Source of the DNA: Hetaerina americana
Lineage: Eukaryota > Arthropoda > Insecta > Odonata > Calopterygidae
DNA: 64,000 nucleotides
Assembly: GCA_022747635.1 (NCBI GenBank)
Contig: JAKTNV010000005.1
Span: 39,893,738-39,957,737, forward strand
Reading direction: 5' to 3'
In this document: positions 10,079 to 21,559 of the stretch, one piece after another
How positions within the stretch are numbered: position 1 is the stretch's first letter
Layout of the letters: every line of letters begins with the position of its first letter
Notes under the pieces: model-generated
Databases searched by the model: none
What the model was told of the DNA's origin: nothing
What the model saw: only the letters and a program-made list of their open reading frames with translations
Translations under genes and position numbers: made by a program

Positions 10079-13000
10079 ACTTTCAGGTTGGGCACATTGA
10101 AATTACACATTGACATACACAATTCTGGGAAATATATACATACATGCCTGAAATTCTAACAGAAGGGCATCATTCAATTTGCACATATCTAGCACGGAGT
10201 GATAGAAAAGTGAATTCCGAATAAAGCGCGCTGATTATTATTCACTTGAAGTAAAATTATGGGGATACATTAATAGGAAGAGCATCCACGGGGGAAGAGA
10301 TGCGATGATATAAAATCAAGTACAAGGCAATTCGAGAAAGACAAAGGGAGGGTAGGAGAAGTTTTAGGCTCTTGAAAAGATGACTCAAGATTTTATTTTC
10401 TGTAGTAAAAACATTTTCTAAGAAAATGTACCTATCCTGTCTCAGCTAGGGATCGGAGTGTTGAGCAAGGAAAGAAGATTTTGAGGAAAAGGAAACGTGA
10501 AGGATTGAAACTAAATTGAGAAAGAATGGATCAACGGATACAAACTTAATAATCCGTGAGTCTTAAAGAAAAATTCCGTGATCGATGTAAACCACGAATG
10601 CACTCAAACAATCATAATAATTATGTCAAATACATTTCAAGCCGAAAATGCCTTCCTACCGGGTTTTACAAGCTTCAACCCATGCATAATATTTTACCAG
10701 TTTAATGATAAGCAAAGGAATAATAATTTTTTCATCGTCGTCATAAGCAAACGATTAAAGGAACGGTTTAAGCCGGGACTATATTCTAATATTATTCACA
10801 TTTCACTTGATCTTTACAAGATTTCATTTTTCTCTTTCACTTAAGCATTGGGTGAGGCCTCATCTGCTCCTACAACTTAAAGAAATATATTCTAGAGCAT
10901 TTCTTGAAAGACATCAGGTACCATGATGGATGTACAATTTTATACATGGTATATATAATTTTGAAGCCTTGTTTATCGAACTCACAGAAGGATAAGAGAA
11001 TACATATTTCAGCAATGAATTTTCCGTAATGCTCTATTCTCTTTCACCACGTTAAACATTCATTTCGAATACTGTAAAAATCTGAAAATATCTGAACTAA
11101 TTAAGAAACAAAACATATGTGTAACTTGGGATAAACGTATCATCCCAAAAATGATTGTGTCCAAATATGTAGTCATAAAATAATGAATGGGTAGCAAAGG
11201 TAAAATAAAAAATACGTACCATTGGTCAACGGAAATAAGCGAACCGGATGAAGCAAAATTGAACCGAATTAGATAATTTTTAAAAGAACTAAAGCGGTTA
11301 TCAATTACTTTAGACAAATTGTGATAAGATCGTGAATCAGTCGGTTTCAAGCACATCACTTGAGTTCTTCAAGCGGAAAACAACGCTTCGTGCTAAAAAA
11401 AATTGTCTCGTGAAATTAAAACTGCACACAAGCACGGGGTTCCCGGAGTGAGAGTAATGAAAACATCCCCTGCGAAAAAGACGGCAAAATATATGATCAG
11501 GGTTAGTGTCCACATTACGTAATAGCAGGAGTGGATAAAAGTGACGAGGGCCTTGAAAAAAGTCACTATGGCTGACAACAGCAAAAGCAGAACCGTAACC
11601 GTCTACGTCACTCCACTTCAACCAATTGGGTTGGGCCCATTGGATTCGGCTCACCTGAGCAGTGTCATCTCAAAATTGTCTGCTCCTAAGTGGAAAAGAG
11701 GCAACTTTTTTGGCGAACTGAAAGGGTCGCCAAGATTGAACTGAACCAAAATGAGTCAAAGAACCTGTTACAATGCTGTGAAGACGTTCTTGTTGCATTA
11801 CTAGGCTGATGACGTCCGGGTTTTCGTCAAAAAACACAATAATTGGAATTTCACCAGTAACAAAGGTGGAATCCAAAAATAACAGTGCTTACGAAAAATT
11901 CAACAATTTCAATGGCTTCTAATTCTTCTAAGGCCTGAAAGGAACTAGACCTTTATTCATCACGTTTTTCGTCGCATTGCTCCCTCCCTGTAGTAATCAT
12001 TCTACGCATATATGTAGCCATTGCGATGCTAATGCAAGCCAATGTTATGCTAGTACGACACATTATATATTTGAATTGAACCTTGCCCGGTTCATGATGA
12101 ATACAAATGGTTTGAGGAATTGATAGCCGCCGGAAGGATATCAAGTATTTTCATAAGGCTTATTAATTTATTTTTACCCTTATTTTAGTAAAACAATGAA
12201 AATACTTTAATATCATTGATTTTTATACTTTGCATAAAATATTAAATAAAAAAACCGAGATTTTCAATTCACATTGGCGTAATTTGATCAGCACCAGTAA
12301 TAAAAATAGATACATACATGCACGTACTCTCCAACACACCGCACATTTCCCTCTCCAATCCGAAGAAATTAGGTACTTACCTGTAAAGAAAAAATATTAA
12401 AATTGTTATAAAAGAAATGTCAGTCAACAAGAAAATTCGGCAAACTTAGAGGACAAGACCTAAAGAAGAGACCTTTAATTGTTGCCCCTAATCCTTGACA
12501 TTGATCATACAGCATCACACGAAACACATTTATTGGTTAAATTTTGAAACATATTTATAAATTTAATACCACTTTATATTAATATGAGGTAAAAATATAA
12601 TATATTCAAAAAAAGTAAGAGTAATGATATTAATTCCAGGGATTTTCATGTGTCCTTTAACTTATAATTTAGTTTAATCAATATTAGAAAACTCCATTCA
12701 TTCGTCGTCCATACATTCAACGCCCGCAATAAAGCTTATTTCAAATGAAAGTTACTTTCATCTAAAAATTTAAATAAATATAAATAGTATATTATTTATT
12801 CATTTACTTCCTCTGGAAAATTAAATAAGGGATGATAACGATGAAATAAGGGGCAACAGAAGAGATAATGCCCAGATTAGGGTTTCTACGGCTTACAAAT
12901 TTGCTTAGCCGCAAATATTCCAAATAATATTTGATAATTTATCAGCAATTGAACACATGAAAAATATTTAAGAGCTGGAGTAACGTCAACAAGACAAAAT

Positions 13001-13240
13001 AGGAACAATTCAATATCCCTATACCAAATGAGACATAATTGTAATAATGATGTACTTGACACGGACTAATTAAGTTACCCTGCATTTATAGTAGAATTAT
13101 TTTTTAGGCTAGAGGTACTTATGTTATACTTACTATTTCAAAAACGTTAAGAAAACAGTGGAACGGAATACATAGCGTATCATGGGGGAGGTCTGAGGAA
13201 AGTTCAACTTGGGTATTGACGAAATTCTTTTGAGCGGACT
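10079..13240. other. AT-rich intergenic sequence
   Basis: About 3 kb without a recognisable gene. Open frames at 11060-11876 lie on both strands and look like chance. A modest GC rise near 11400-11760 carries no family signature. Confidence 0.35.
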
Positions 13241-15210
13241 ACTTAGTTAACTCTGCAACCCACGACGAAGCGCAAAACTAACCGCCCTCCCGGGTACTAA
13301 TCCCAAAAATTCGTTGTGGAAGCCTCTGTGCGAGCTCGCACAAAATATTTTTTTCGATATAATAAACAAGAGAAAGAGATATCCCGACCGCGTCCAAACC
13401 CGACACACTGCGATGATTTTTTCAGTACCGAATCCCGTCCACCCACTCCGCCTCAACCCCCCAAAATTCTACACCATAACCCGTTGCTCGAATTTTCTGT
13501 CGGCCGCTTACGGAGGGAAAACATTCCCGCCGAAACCAGTAGGCTTCCCTCCACCAACCGAAAAATATATTTTTTTCCTGAGAGCAAATAAAAAAAAGGA
13601 TAAACTTTGACCGAGAGAGGGGGGCCTTTAGCCAAATTATCACGTTTCTTTGCAATGGATTTTTTCTCCATATTCGGCGTGACGCGGCCGCGCTTACCAA
13701 ACTCATTCCCGCTTCCTCTTTGTCTTTCCCGCTCATTTTATTGTCGCGCTAAGTGACAAACGAGGACGGAAATGCTTTATTTTTTTCTCCCCCCCCTCCA
13801 AGGAATGATTCATGGCCCACGGCGTCAGAGCCGATGGTAATGAGGCAATCCTCTGAGGGCATGAATCAAGTGAACGCTGCATGTTTGCACATAATTTCCA
13901 TTTGTTTGCCAACTTACAGCATTTACATTCCCTCGCATTATTTACCGCCGTATCAGAGAGAGAGGGTGGGGTGTGGGAGAATGGGTTCGGGTAAAACGGA
14001 GAGACAGAGACGGCGGAGCCACCTTTTTTATAAAAGAACAAAAAGGCCACAAAGGGGTATGGGGGGCGGGACATCTCCACGGGAGCACGCCCTCCCTCAC
14101 GCCGCTTAAGCGCCCACACGACGTCGTCGCCGATCTCCATTTGTTCCCGCAAAAAACACGCGCACCAGAGCACGCGGAAACTTCGACCGCGGGCTCGTAC
14201 GTATTAGGACTTCAACTCCTTTTTCATAAAAAATAAAATAAAACAAAATAAAGCAGCACACACTGAAAGAAGAAATGTAAAGGAACAAAAATAAATTCTT
14301 CCGACGTTCCGGCTACGATAACGCCCGGCAAGGACCCGGTCGCGGTCGGCGCACGAAAAACGAAACAGACGGTACACGAACTGGCCACTCTTTTTATTAT
14401 TATTATTATTTAAAACGAAAGCGGTTGGGAGAAAAAGGTTGGGTACCTGTAATAAAAACACTCACGCGCAATTATCTCCGGGCTCTCACTCCACACAGAA
14501 AGGCTTACGAAACATTACGTGGGGAGAGAGAAAGAAATATTTATTTTCTTTAAAAAGGAGAGAGAAATAGAAAATAAAGAGGATAAAATCAAGGGATGAG
14601 GGATGAGTGCAAACGACCATCCTTAAAATAAGGATGAAGTAGGGAATAGGGCGTGGGGGTGAGAGAGAGAGAGAGGAAGGTTAGGAGAGGAAAGAAGGAA
14701 GGACAAACGCGAACGACGTCCCCCATACTCCCCACCCGGGGGACCCCAAAGACACCGAGGGCCACGCTCTCTCTCTCTCTCTCTCTGACCCACACCACAC
14801 ACCCCAGCAATAAGCAACGTGTGCATTAGCACCACCGCAGAATGGAAGCGAGACTTTACGATGCCGCTCCGCACCTGTTTTCCTCTCTTTCTCTCTCGCT
14901 CCCGCCACCTCCCTCGCTCCCTTTTTTTAAGAGAGCTCTGGAGAGAATGAAATTACGCCCACGAGAACCACGTCGGACATACCGTACTCGCGCGCGCGCA
15001 CACACACACAGGCACGTAAAGTTAGGGGGAAAGGAACAGAGGTTCCAAAATCCTCCTCATCCCTGCGAAGGAAATCACGATGTGCTCTCAGCTCCGCTAA
15101 CCTGACCGAAGAACTAAATAAAAATAATTGAAAAAGGATAAAAAGGACGTGAGGTAGAAAAAAAACACGAGCGCAGAGGAAAGAACGAGGTTCTGAGGGA
15201 ACGTACATTT
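13241..15210. other. GC-rich block with GA/CT arrays
   Basis: GC and CpG content are higher than in the flanks. It contains a (GA)n array at about 14661-14676, an inverted (CT)n array at about 14767-14787, a (CG/CA) run near 14990-15010 and a short (ATT)n at 14394-14410. GAGA-type repeats are common near insect promoters, but no coding exon is recognisable beside them. Open frames of up to 146 codons overlap antisense and look like low-complexity artefacts. Confidence 0.35.
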
Positions 15211-17015
15211 GAAGAAGGAGATAACGTACATGGGAGGGCCATTCAGCGAGAAAAATGGGGTCTGTACCAGTTTTTTGTGACCCTTCGAAGCCATGTACAT
15301 GAAAAGGTCCGATTGCTGAAATTTTCTTCTGAAGGATGTGCTCTCGTTTCTGTCATATGAAAGGCGAAACAATTCAGCGCACTGGATAAACACTTTATGA
15401 TTAGGTAATCAAGAACCCAAGCTTGAATTCTACAAATATTAATGCAACCGTTAACGAAACGCTTATGACGGAGACAGAGCTATTTAGGATAAAAAGGAGA
15501 GCAAAGTTATAAAAATGACAACTTGATTGCCAAAGTATGCCATCAATTTTCAACATGCGTCGACAAACGGTAAAAAAATAACTTATTTCACAATGCAGAA
15601 TGATTACTGGCTTCTTTGATAAATATATCAAAAATAAATGTAGTAAACGGAAATATTTGGCGAAACATACGCCAAGGGCGCTTTAACACTAGATTTTTCA
15701 AAAATAAACCCTATTATTTCTTGGGACAGACAAGCATTCGTGTTGGTAAATGGAGCGTAAAAGAGATACAAAATCCGATGTCTCATCCGGAAGGTCGCCG
15801 CTCTCAAAACTCACATAAGGCAACCCAATGGAAGGCTGGTCGTGGTCATTTGATCGATCGATTTCCAGAAGAAAAGGGGAAGATAAGAAGAAATAGAGGT
15901 ATATATCAGGAAAAGAACTATTAAGGGTAAAGTTGGGGAGATTCAGCGAAAAGGGACTATCACTTCCTCAAGGAAGATGTTTTCTCCGAAAGGTTAATAA
16001 CGTCGAGGAAATAAGTTTAAGGATAAGATTTGCACTTCATGACCGCCCAAAACGTTGATGTTGCACTGTGATAATAATAGTACCATAATTTAATTACGTT
16101 CGGAGATTCGCCATGAAAGTGTTCTGCCATTTGGATCGGGATTTGAGCACTGCATTTCGGATTTTTACTCTCCGGAACGAAAATCGATCACCACCAACCA
16201 CCACGGCCCCCTTTTCAGAAGCTCCAATCCAATCTCGTACATGTCTATGCAATAATCCATTAAGACGATCCTACTAATAGGATTGCATGTCAATTGCAAC
16301 TTAATTTACTTTTCCCAATAAGAGACTGGTTTAGTTCGGTTTATAGCTATGTATTGCACAGCTCGTCAAAGGGGACTTGTCATTTCACCTGTCTTTGAGA
16401 AATTGAACACCAAGACATTCTGATTGTCTGGTCTAACCGATTGTTGACACGCTTGAGGAATAGAAGAGAGAATTAGGGCTTGAATTGTCCTAGCCACCAA
16501 TGGATCCTTTAAGACATTGGGGAGGAGAGAAGAATCCAGAGCAAAGGCGAGTGACCTCCCCCCGCCCATGCCCTCCACCCGCTGTCGCCTGCCATTTGTA
16601 TCTCACATCATACATACTCGTGTATGCGCCCCTGTGAGATGGAACACGTGAAACGTTTTATTTTATTGCATCAGGGTCGGCAAGAAAATCTAAGGACAAA
16701 GTTCTAGGATTTTCCAGACTAACAGTTCATATTTTGCCAGGTTGTTTGTTCGCCATTCGTAACATAGACAAATTCACGAAATAATAATAACGCCACCTAC
16801 TATAAAATACAGCTTAGATTACAATGAGAAACAATTCTTTAAAAAATGAAACGTAGTGAAGAAGGGGGTCCATCCTACAGGTATGAAAATGAGGAAAATC
16901 TCTTTATATTATATTCGTACACGCAGCAATTATAGAATCAAAAAAACAGCTAAATGGATTTAATGCCCTTGAAATTAGTACATTGTCGTCTGCTAATTCA
17001 AGCACAAGTAATTCA
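15211..17015. other. intergenic sequence
   Basis: No gene recognised. A 102-codon open frame at 15616-15924 has no family resemblance I can name. Confidence 0.35.
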
Positions 17016-17017
17016 CC

Positions 17018-17217
17018 AGCCCCTGTGGCGGCGGGGTATCGTTATCACCTGCCATCCTCAATTCACGGGGTCGAATACCGCGAAGGAGAGTTTTTCTCCA
17101 CCTACGGCATTGATGCTCGTAATTGCCTTCAATGTAATGTTGAGGGGTTATGTGGAAGAAGGGACTATATAGTCTCAATCTCATCCCAATAAAGACGTTA
17201 AACAAATAAATAATAGA
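17018..17217 (+). repeat. tRNA-derived SINE with GACGTTAAAC tail
   Basis: The head has an A-box-like TGGCGGCGGGGTATCG (17026-17041) and a B-box-like GGGTCGAATACC (17068-17079), followed by a body and then AAAGACGTTAAACAAATAAATAAT at the 3' end (17191-17215). An A+B box head with an AT-rich simple tail is the standard structure of a tRNA-derived SINE. The GACGTTAAAC signature recurs at about 19721 and 29097. Confidence 0.7.
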
Positions 17218-17424
17218 AGGGAAGCACGCTCTGGGATAGCACTGCAATCTCATATAGCTTGCTGGTAAATCAACAAAAACACGTTTCAGCCGTAATCATA
17301 TAAACATTCCCGATCATTTACAGAATTTTCTGGGAAATTTTCAGGCTTTCAATACTTTCCAACCCCGTGGGCACCTTGAAAAACTCCCAAAATTACTGAA
17401 TAGCAATCACATGTATTATTAGAA
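17218..17424. other. spacer
   Basis: Nothing recognised. Confidence 0.4.
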
Positions 17425-17705
17425 GTAGTCTACCGGCTTAGGGTGGATTTTTAATGGACCCTGGCACTACACACTACTATACTCCTGACCCCTAACTAAC
17501 ACCACACAAAATAATTTTAAGTCCCATATCAGAATGAGTCATTATTTAATTCTACGTACTTTCTACCCTCCTTGATTCCTTCCAACATGCCAATTCTTTT
17601 ACTCCTTCCACCTCGCTTTCCCAGCATTCTCCCTGCTATCGCCGTCTTTAGCATCCCGTTGCCTCTCAGCCTCTACTTAGTCCACTAGTCCTGCATTCAA
17701 TGAAT
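17425..17705 (-). mobile_element. LINE 3'-end fragment (copy B) with ORF2 C-terminus
   Basis: On the minus strand 17653-17529 reads an uninterrupted C-terminal tail containing MLKTAIAGRMLGKRGGRSKR and IGMLEGIKEGRKYVEL, then a stop. The pattern G-R-x-x-G-K-R-G-x-G/R-R-x-x-R-I-x-M-L-x-x-I/L-K-E-G is typical of the last residues of many arthropod LINE ORF2 proteins, where WR-type codons and the 3' UTR follow. The region 17425-17528 is therefore the 3' UTR. The endonuclease and reverse transcriptase are missing, as expected from 5' truncation. A more decayed homologue is at 430-720, same orientation. Confidence 0.7.
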
Positions 17706-19615
17706 TTCTCCCTACAGCCGCCTCTTTTACCCAACCAAACATAGAAATTCAACATTGGTTTTTCTTTGTATGATAATTAGGATTAATATCTGAGGACAAC
17801 TACTTGATCTGTTTAAAACCATAATACTGTATGCATGTGTACATACCTGTGATATGTGCCTGATTAAGGTCTTCATCATTGAAGCGAGGTCGAGGGACAA
17901 TAGTAAAGATCCGAAAATTGAAGGAACGCACGGGAAGAAAACAATTCTGAGCGAAGCTAACAGGGGATGTGTCGTAATTTGGATCCACTCTGCAAGTTAG
18001 GTGTTCGATTGAAGGATGGACGGTCAGATTCAACACTCCCTTTTGGGTTTCATCCAACGGTCATCATTTCTTTTCCTCGTGCCGAAGAATTGCCGAACCG
18101 TGTGAAGAATGTTACTGGCCTCGTCAATGGAAAGAAAGTGCATAAGAAATAAATAACGGCCGAAATGGTGCGAGGAAGAAGGCAAATGGACACTAAAAGT
18201 CGTGTAATTTCCCCTGGAAACTATTTACATTTACAGGAGCAAAAGATGAAGAGGAATGAATAAAAGACCCTCACGTCTTCTTTATCGTACTTTAAAAAAA
18301 TAAAATAAACGCGTGTTAGTATCGATTCCCTGGAAGCACGCCCTTCGCTCAGTGGCTCCCTGGCAACGATCCATTTGGAATCACACGGACGATACGTCCA
18401 GGGTTGGGGGAGGGGGAATGAAGAGGAGTGAAAAGGAAAATGGGGTAGAAGGATAAAGAAAAGAAACGAATAAGTGTGAGAATGTATTCGTAGACTGAAG
18501 AAGGGTAAAGGAAATCAGAAATTTACGATTCCGAATCGATATCCTTACCAAATCGAATATATAATTACGATTTATATGTTATTCCTCTCGATGTGATTGC
18601 ATTTGGAAACAATGTTCATTCGATTCGGTCTGATACAGTTCCGGCGAACAGCTGGCCTCTCACTCTATACGAATCAGTTCTGATTCTACCAGTTTGAGGA
18701 CCGGAACAATAAATCGAACAAGTTCCAAGGCCTCGACTCGGTCTCGATTGATTAATCTCGATAAGATATCCATGACGAACCCGAATCGATTTTCCTCCCA
18801 TCACTATCAGGGAGAAGTGTTTGAGTAATCTGTTTCACGACATTTCATCCGAGTCGATTCAATCGAATCGATTCTGTTTCAAACCGTGCGAATTTAAAGA
18901 AAAATTTGGAGGATGGGGTAAGTGACGCGAGAATATCAAGAGTTCATTTCGGAGGACCCTACAGGAGAAAGAGGGAAGGGACTTTCACTCGCTGAGCAAG
19001 GGAATAAAAGATAATTTATTCAGGGAAAAAGTCTGTTGGCACGTGCGTGGAAGCTTGAGGGAAAAATATTCAAATGAGCTACAAAATAGCAAAATAACTA
19101 CAATACATTTACGAAATAACGCCTTGCCACGAATACGAAATCAACTTTGCTCCCTTGGTTAAATTTACGATACACGTGGTAGAGTTGATTTCCAAAGAAA
19201 AACACAGATCTTCCGAAGAGTTAATGGCAAAACCAAACTTACTTATGCCATTAAAAATCACAGTTACGAAAATGTATGCCGTTAAAGCTACGAAAATGAC
19301 AAAGCCAGAGTAGTAAGCGTTCAATAGTGACTGGATAAATGCGCACATACAAATATCTATATATTGGCGATCGAAATGAATTTCTACAGGAAAAATTTTA
19401 TTCGGCATAATTCACTCTGGTATCTGAATTCCCAATACATTTTATGCTAAAAACGTTGCGTGATTAAAAAATAATATTTCTGGGGAAATTGAGGAATCGG
19501 TTATATAGTTACTGAATACTATTGAGGGAAATGGGATAATTATGGCTGTGTATTAAATTGTTTATCGTCTTAGGGGGAAAACCCCAAAGATTTTTACGTT
19601 TTTATCTTGACAAAC
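17706..19615. other. intergenic sequence; AATCGAT-rich part
   Basis: No gene recognised. The part 18530-18870 is unusually dense in AATCGAT/ATCGATT-type motifs (see findings). The rest is AT-rich. Confidence 0.35.
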
Positions 19616-19617
19616 AA

Positions 19618-19870
19618 AATGTAAATCCCGGCGGTGTTGAATATTTTTCAGAGGTATCTCGATCCCTACTTGAGGTGCTTTGTGGAGGGCACTTTGAGTG
19701 AGTACGCCGTCCGTCGGATGGGACGTTAAACTGCGGACCCCTTGGCGCCTTTCGTAAAGAGTAGGCTAATGCCGACGCCGGGTTTCTCTCCACCCTTCAT
19801 CCTTTCCTATCCATCCCCTATGGCGCAAATGACCTTAGCTGTCGGTCGCCTCCCCTCAAAACTACTACTA
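19618..19870 (+). repeat. SINE/LINE-type repeat, copy 1
   Basis: The segment 19700-19870 is repeated, inverted, at 42693-42862 with only a handful of differences. It carries the signature GGATGGGACGTTAAACTGCG (19718-19737) and ends in a CTACTACTA run, suggesting the 3' part of a retroposon. Upstream sequence from about 19618 may belong to the same element, but it is not shared with the second copy. Confidence 0.65.
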
Positions 19871-20542
19871 CAAAATGTAAAAAAATGGAGAATTAAAGAG
19901 AATCGAAAATTTCGTAATAGCCAAGAGCTTTCAATGCATGGTGCGAAAAGCTTCCATACCGAAATTCCGTCGGAAATTTCAATTAATTTATTTTTCCTTT
20001 TGCAAGGAAGGAAAATAATAGTTTGTCCTGATGAAAGTGAAGACAAGCTATCCAAACGAGACGCATACCGTACGCTTGCGGTCAGTATCATCATATGATA
20101 CATCGTTTTGTACAAGACAGGTTTGATCAGTAACAGCACGTTCGGTATACGGAACAAGATGAAACTCTCTTTTAAGATTTGACTAATGTTAAGAGATTAC
20201 GCGGAGAGCTGGGGTTGAACAGAAAATATAAATCCCCCTTAACGAGATACTTAGCTATCCCATAATTCCACGTTTTCTAATCCTGCTACGAGTAAGTCTG
20301 AATTTCTTTTGCAGCTGTCTGACGATTTTCACGTAGATGAATTTACGATAAGAAATGCCATTAGCCGACGGATTCCAATTACGACTGCTTCGCGTATTGT
20401 TACATCCATCGTTAAAATAAAAAATGCCAATCGCGGGAATACGAACAAAAACTTACCACCTCTTTACTACAATAATAATCAGATTCTAGGAAGGAGGAAG
20501 AGAAGGTCAACGGGATGATGTCCGAAGAGTTGCAAGAGCCGA
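19871..20542. other. spacer with a possible exon-like frame
   Basis: A splice-acceptor-like tract (TTTCTTTTGCAG, ending at about 20314) precedes an open frame to 20518 with no recognised domain. Evidence is too thin to call an exon (see findings). Confidence 0.2.
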
Positions 20543-21495
20543 TAGAGGGTCAGTTGAAAGTAAGACAAAGTGAGACGCAAGATGATTGGGGTAGAAGAGT
20601 TAGGATGGGTGCGAAAGTGATGAATGAAATGAAGCGAGAATTCGGGAAGTGGGGGTGGACGTGATGGAAGACGAGAGTGTGTGATAAAGAGAGGAGGAGA
20701 AGGTGGTTATAGATGTGGGGAGGTAGAAGGGTTTAGGGGCGCTTTGGCTCTAAATGGGGTTTCGGAAGAGGATGCAAGATGGGTCGAGAAAAGGATAAAT
20801 AGGGTTTCTGGAATCGAGGGTTTCGGAGTCCCAAGGGGAAAATGACTCAGACACTTCGAAAAAGAAGGGATGATGTGGCTAAAGGGGGGAAAAGAAAGAG
20901 TGGGTAGCGGTGGTGCGAGTGTAAATTTTTTATGCGTATGAGTGGGTGGGGTATGTGAGCCAATTTTTTAAACTGTATAAATACAAATTATATGCCCGCC
21001 AAAAGATATTCCTATGCACACACGCACGCATATACATTAACACAAATACATCATACATTATAATGTGTTTTTTTTTTGGAATACGAACCTTGTTACCTTC
21101 CTATTAAACTTGAGTCAGTCTTTCAAGCGTGCTTCTCCCCCATTTTCTTAAATCTATATTTGTATGAATTTGTAGATCATTTGGTTGCATGTACCCCCCG
21201 CAGATTTCAGTGTACAAGTACATGTAAATTACGTTTCCTCAATAGTTCAAGTGGTTAGAGCATCAAAATATTGACATATCTTTCGATACTCTAACCACTC
21301 GGCAAGTCGAAAGATGCGGTGTTCCCGAAAGTCCCGGTCAAGGAAATATTTTTACATTTGTGATCTGCTCGATTCCGCCTTCCCCGACATTGTGTTCGTG
21401 CCCCTGAAAATAATTCATCACTTTCGCACCCATCCTAACTCTTCTACCCCAATCATCTTGCGTCTCACTTTGTCTTACTTTCAACTGACCCTCTA
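20543..21495. repeat. 953-bp structure bounded by an 83-bp perfect inverted repeat
   Basis: The left arm 20543-20625 and right arm 21413-21495 are reverse complements without a mismatch that I can find. The interior is purine-rich on the plus strand at left (20626-20930) and AT-rich at right, with TA/CA microsatellite character near 21015-21060. No transposase frame is evident. The right arm ends exactly where the LINE sequence begins at 21496. Confidence 0.8.
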
Positions 21496-21496
21496 G

Positions 21497-21559
21497 AAAT
21501 GCCCCTGTCTAAAGAAGGCACTAGAACGCATCATAGAGCTGATCGATTATGGGGACTAA
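21497..21559 (+). pseudogene. ORF1 C-terminal remnant of the R1-clade element
   Basis: The frame from 21497 reads 20 codons ending KKALERIIELIDYGD and a stop at 21557-21559. The ORF2 start at 21549 overlaps it by 11 bases in another frame. ORF1/ORF2 overlap is common in R1-type elements, which supports this being the end of ORF1. The nucleic-acid-binding part of ORF1 is lost by 5' truncation. Confidence 0.5.
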
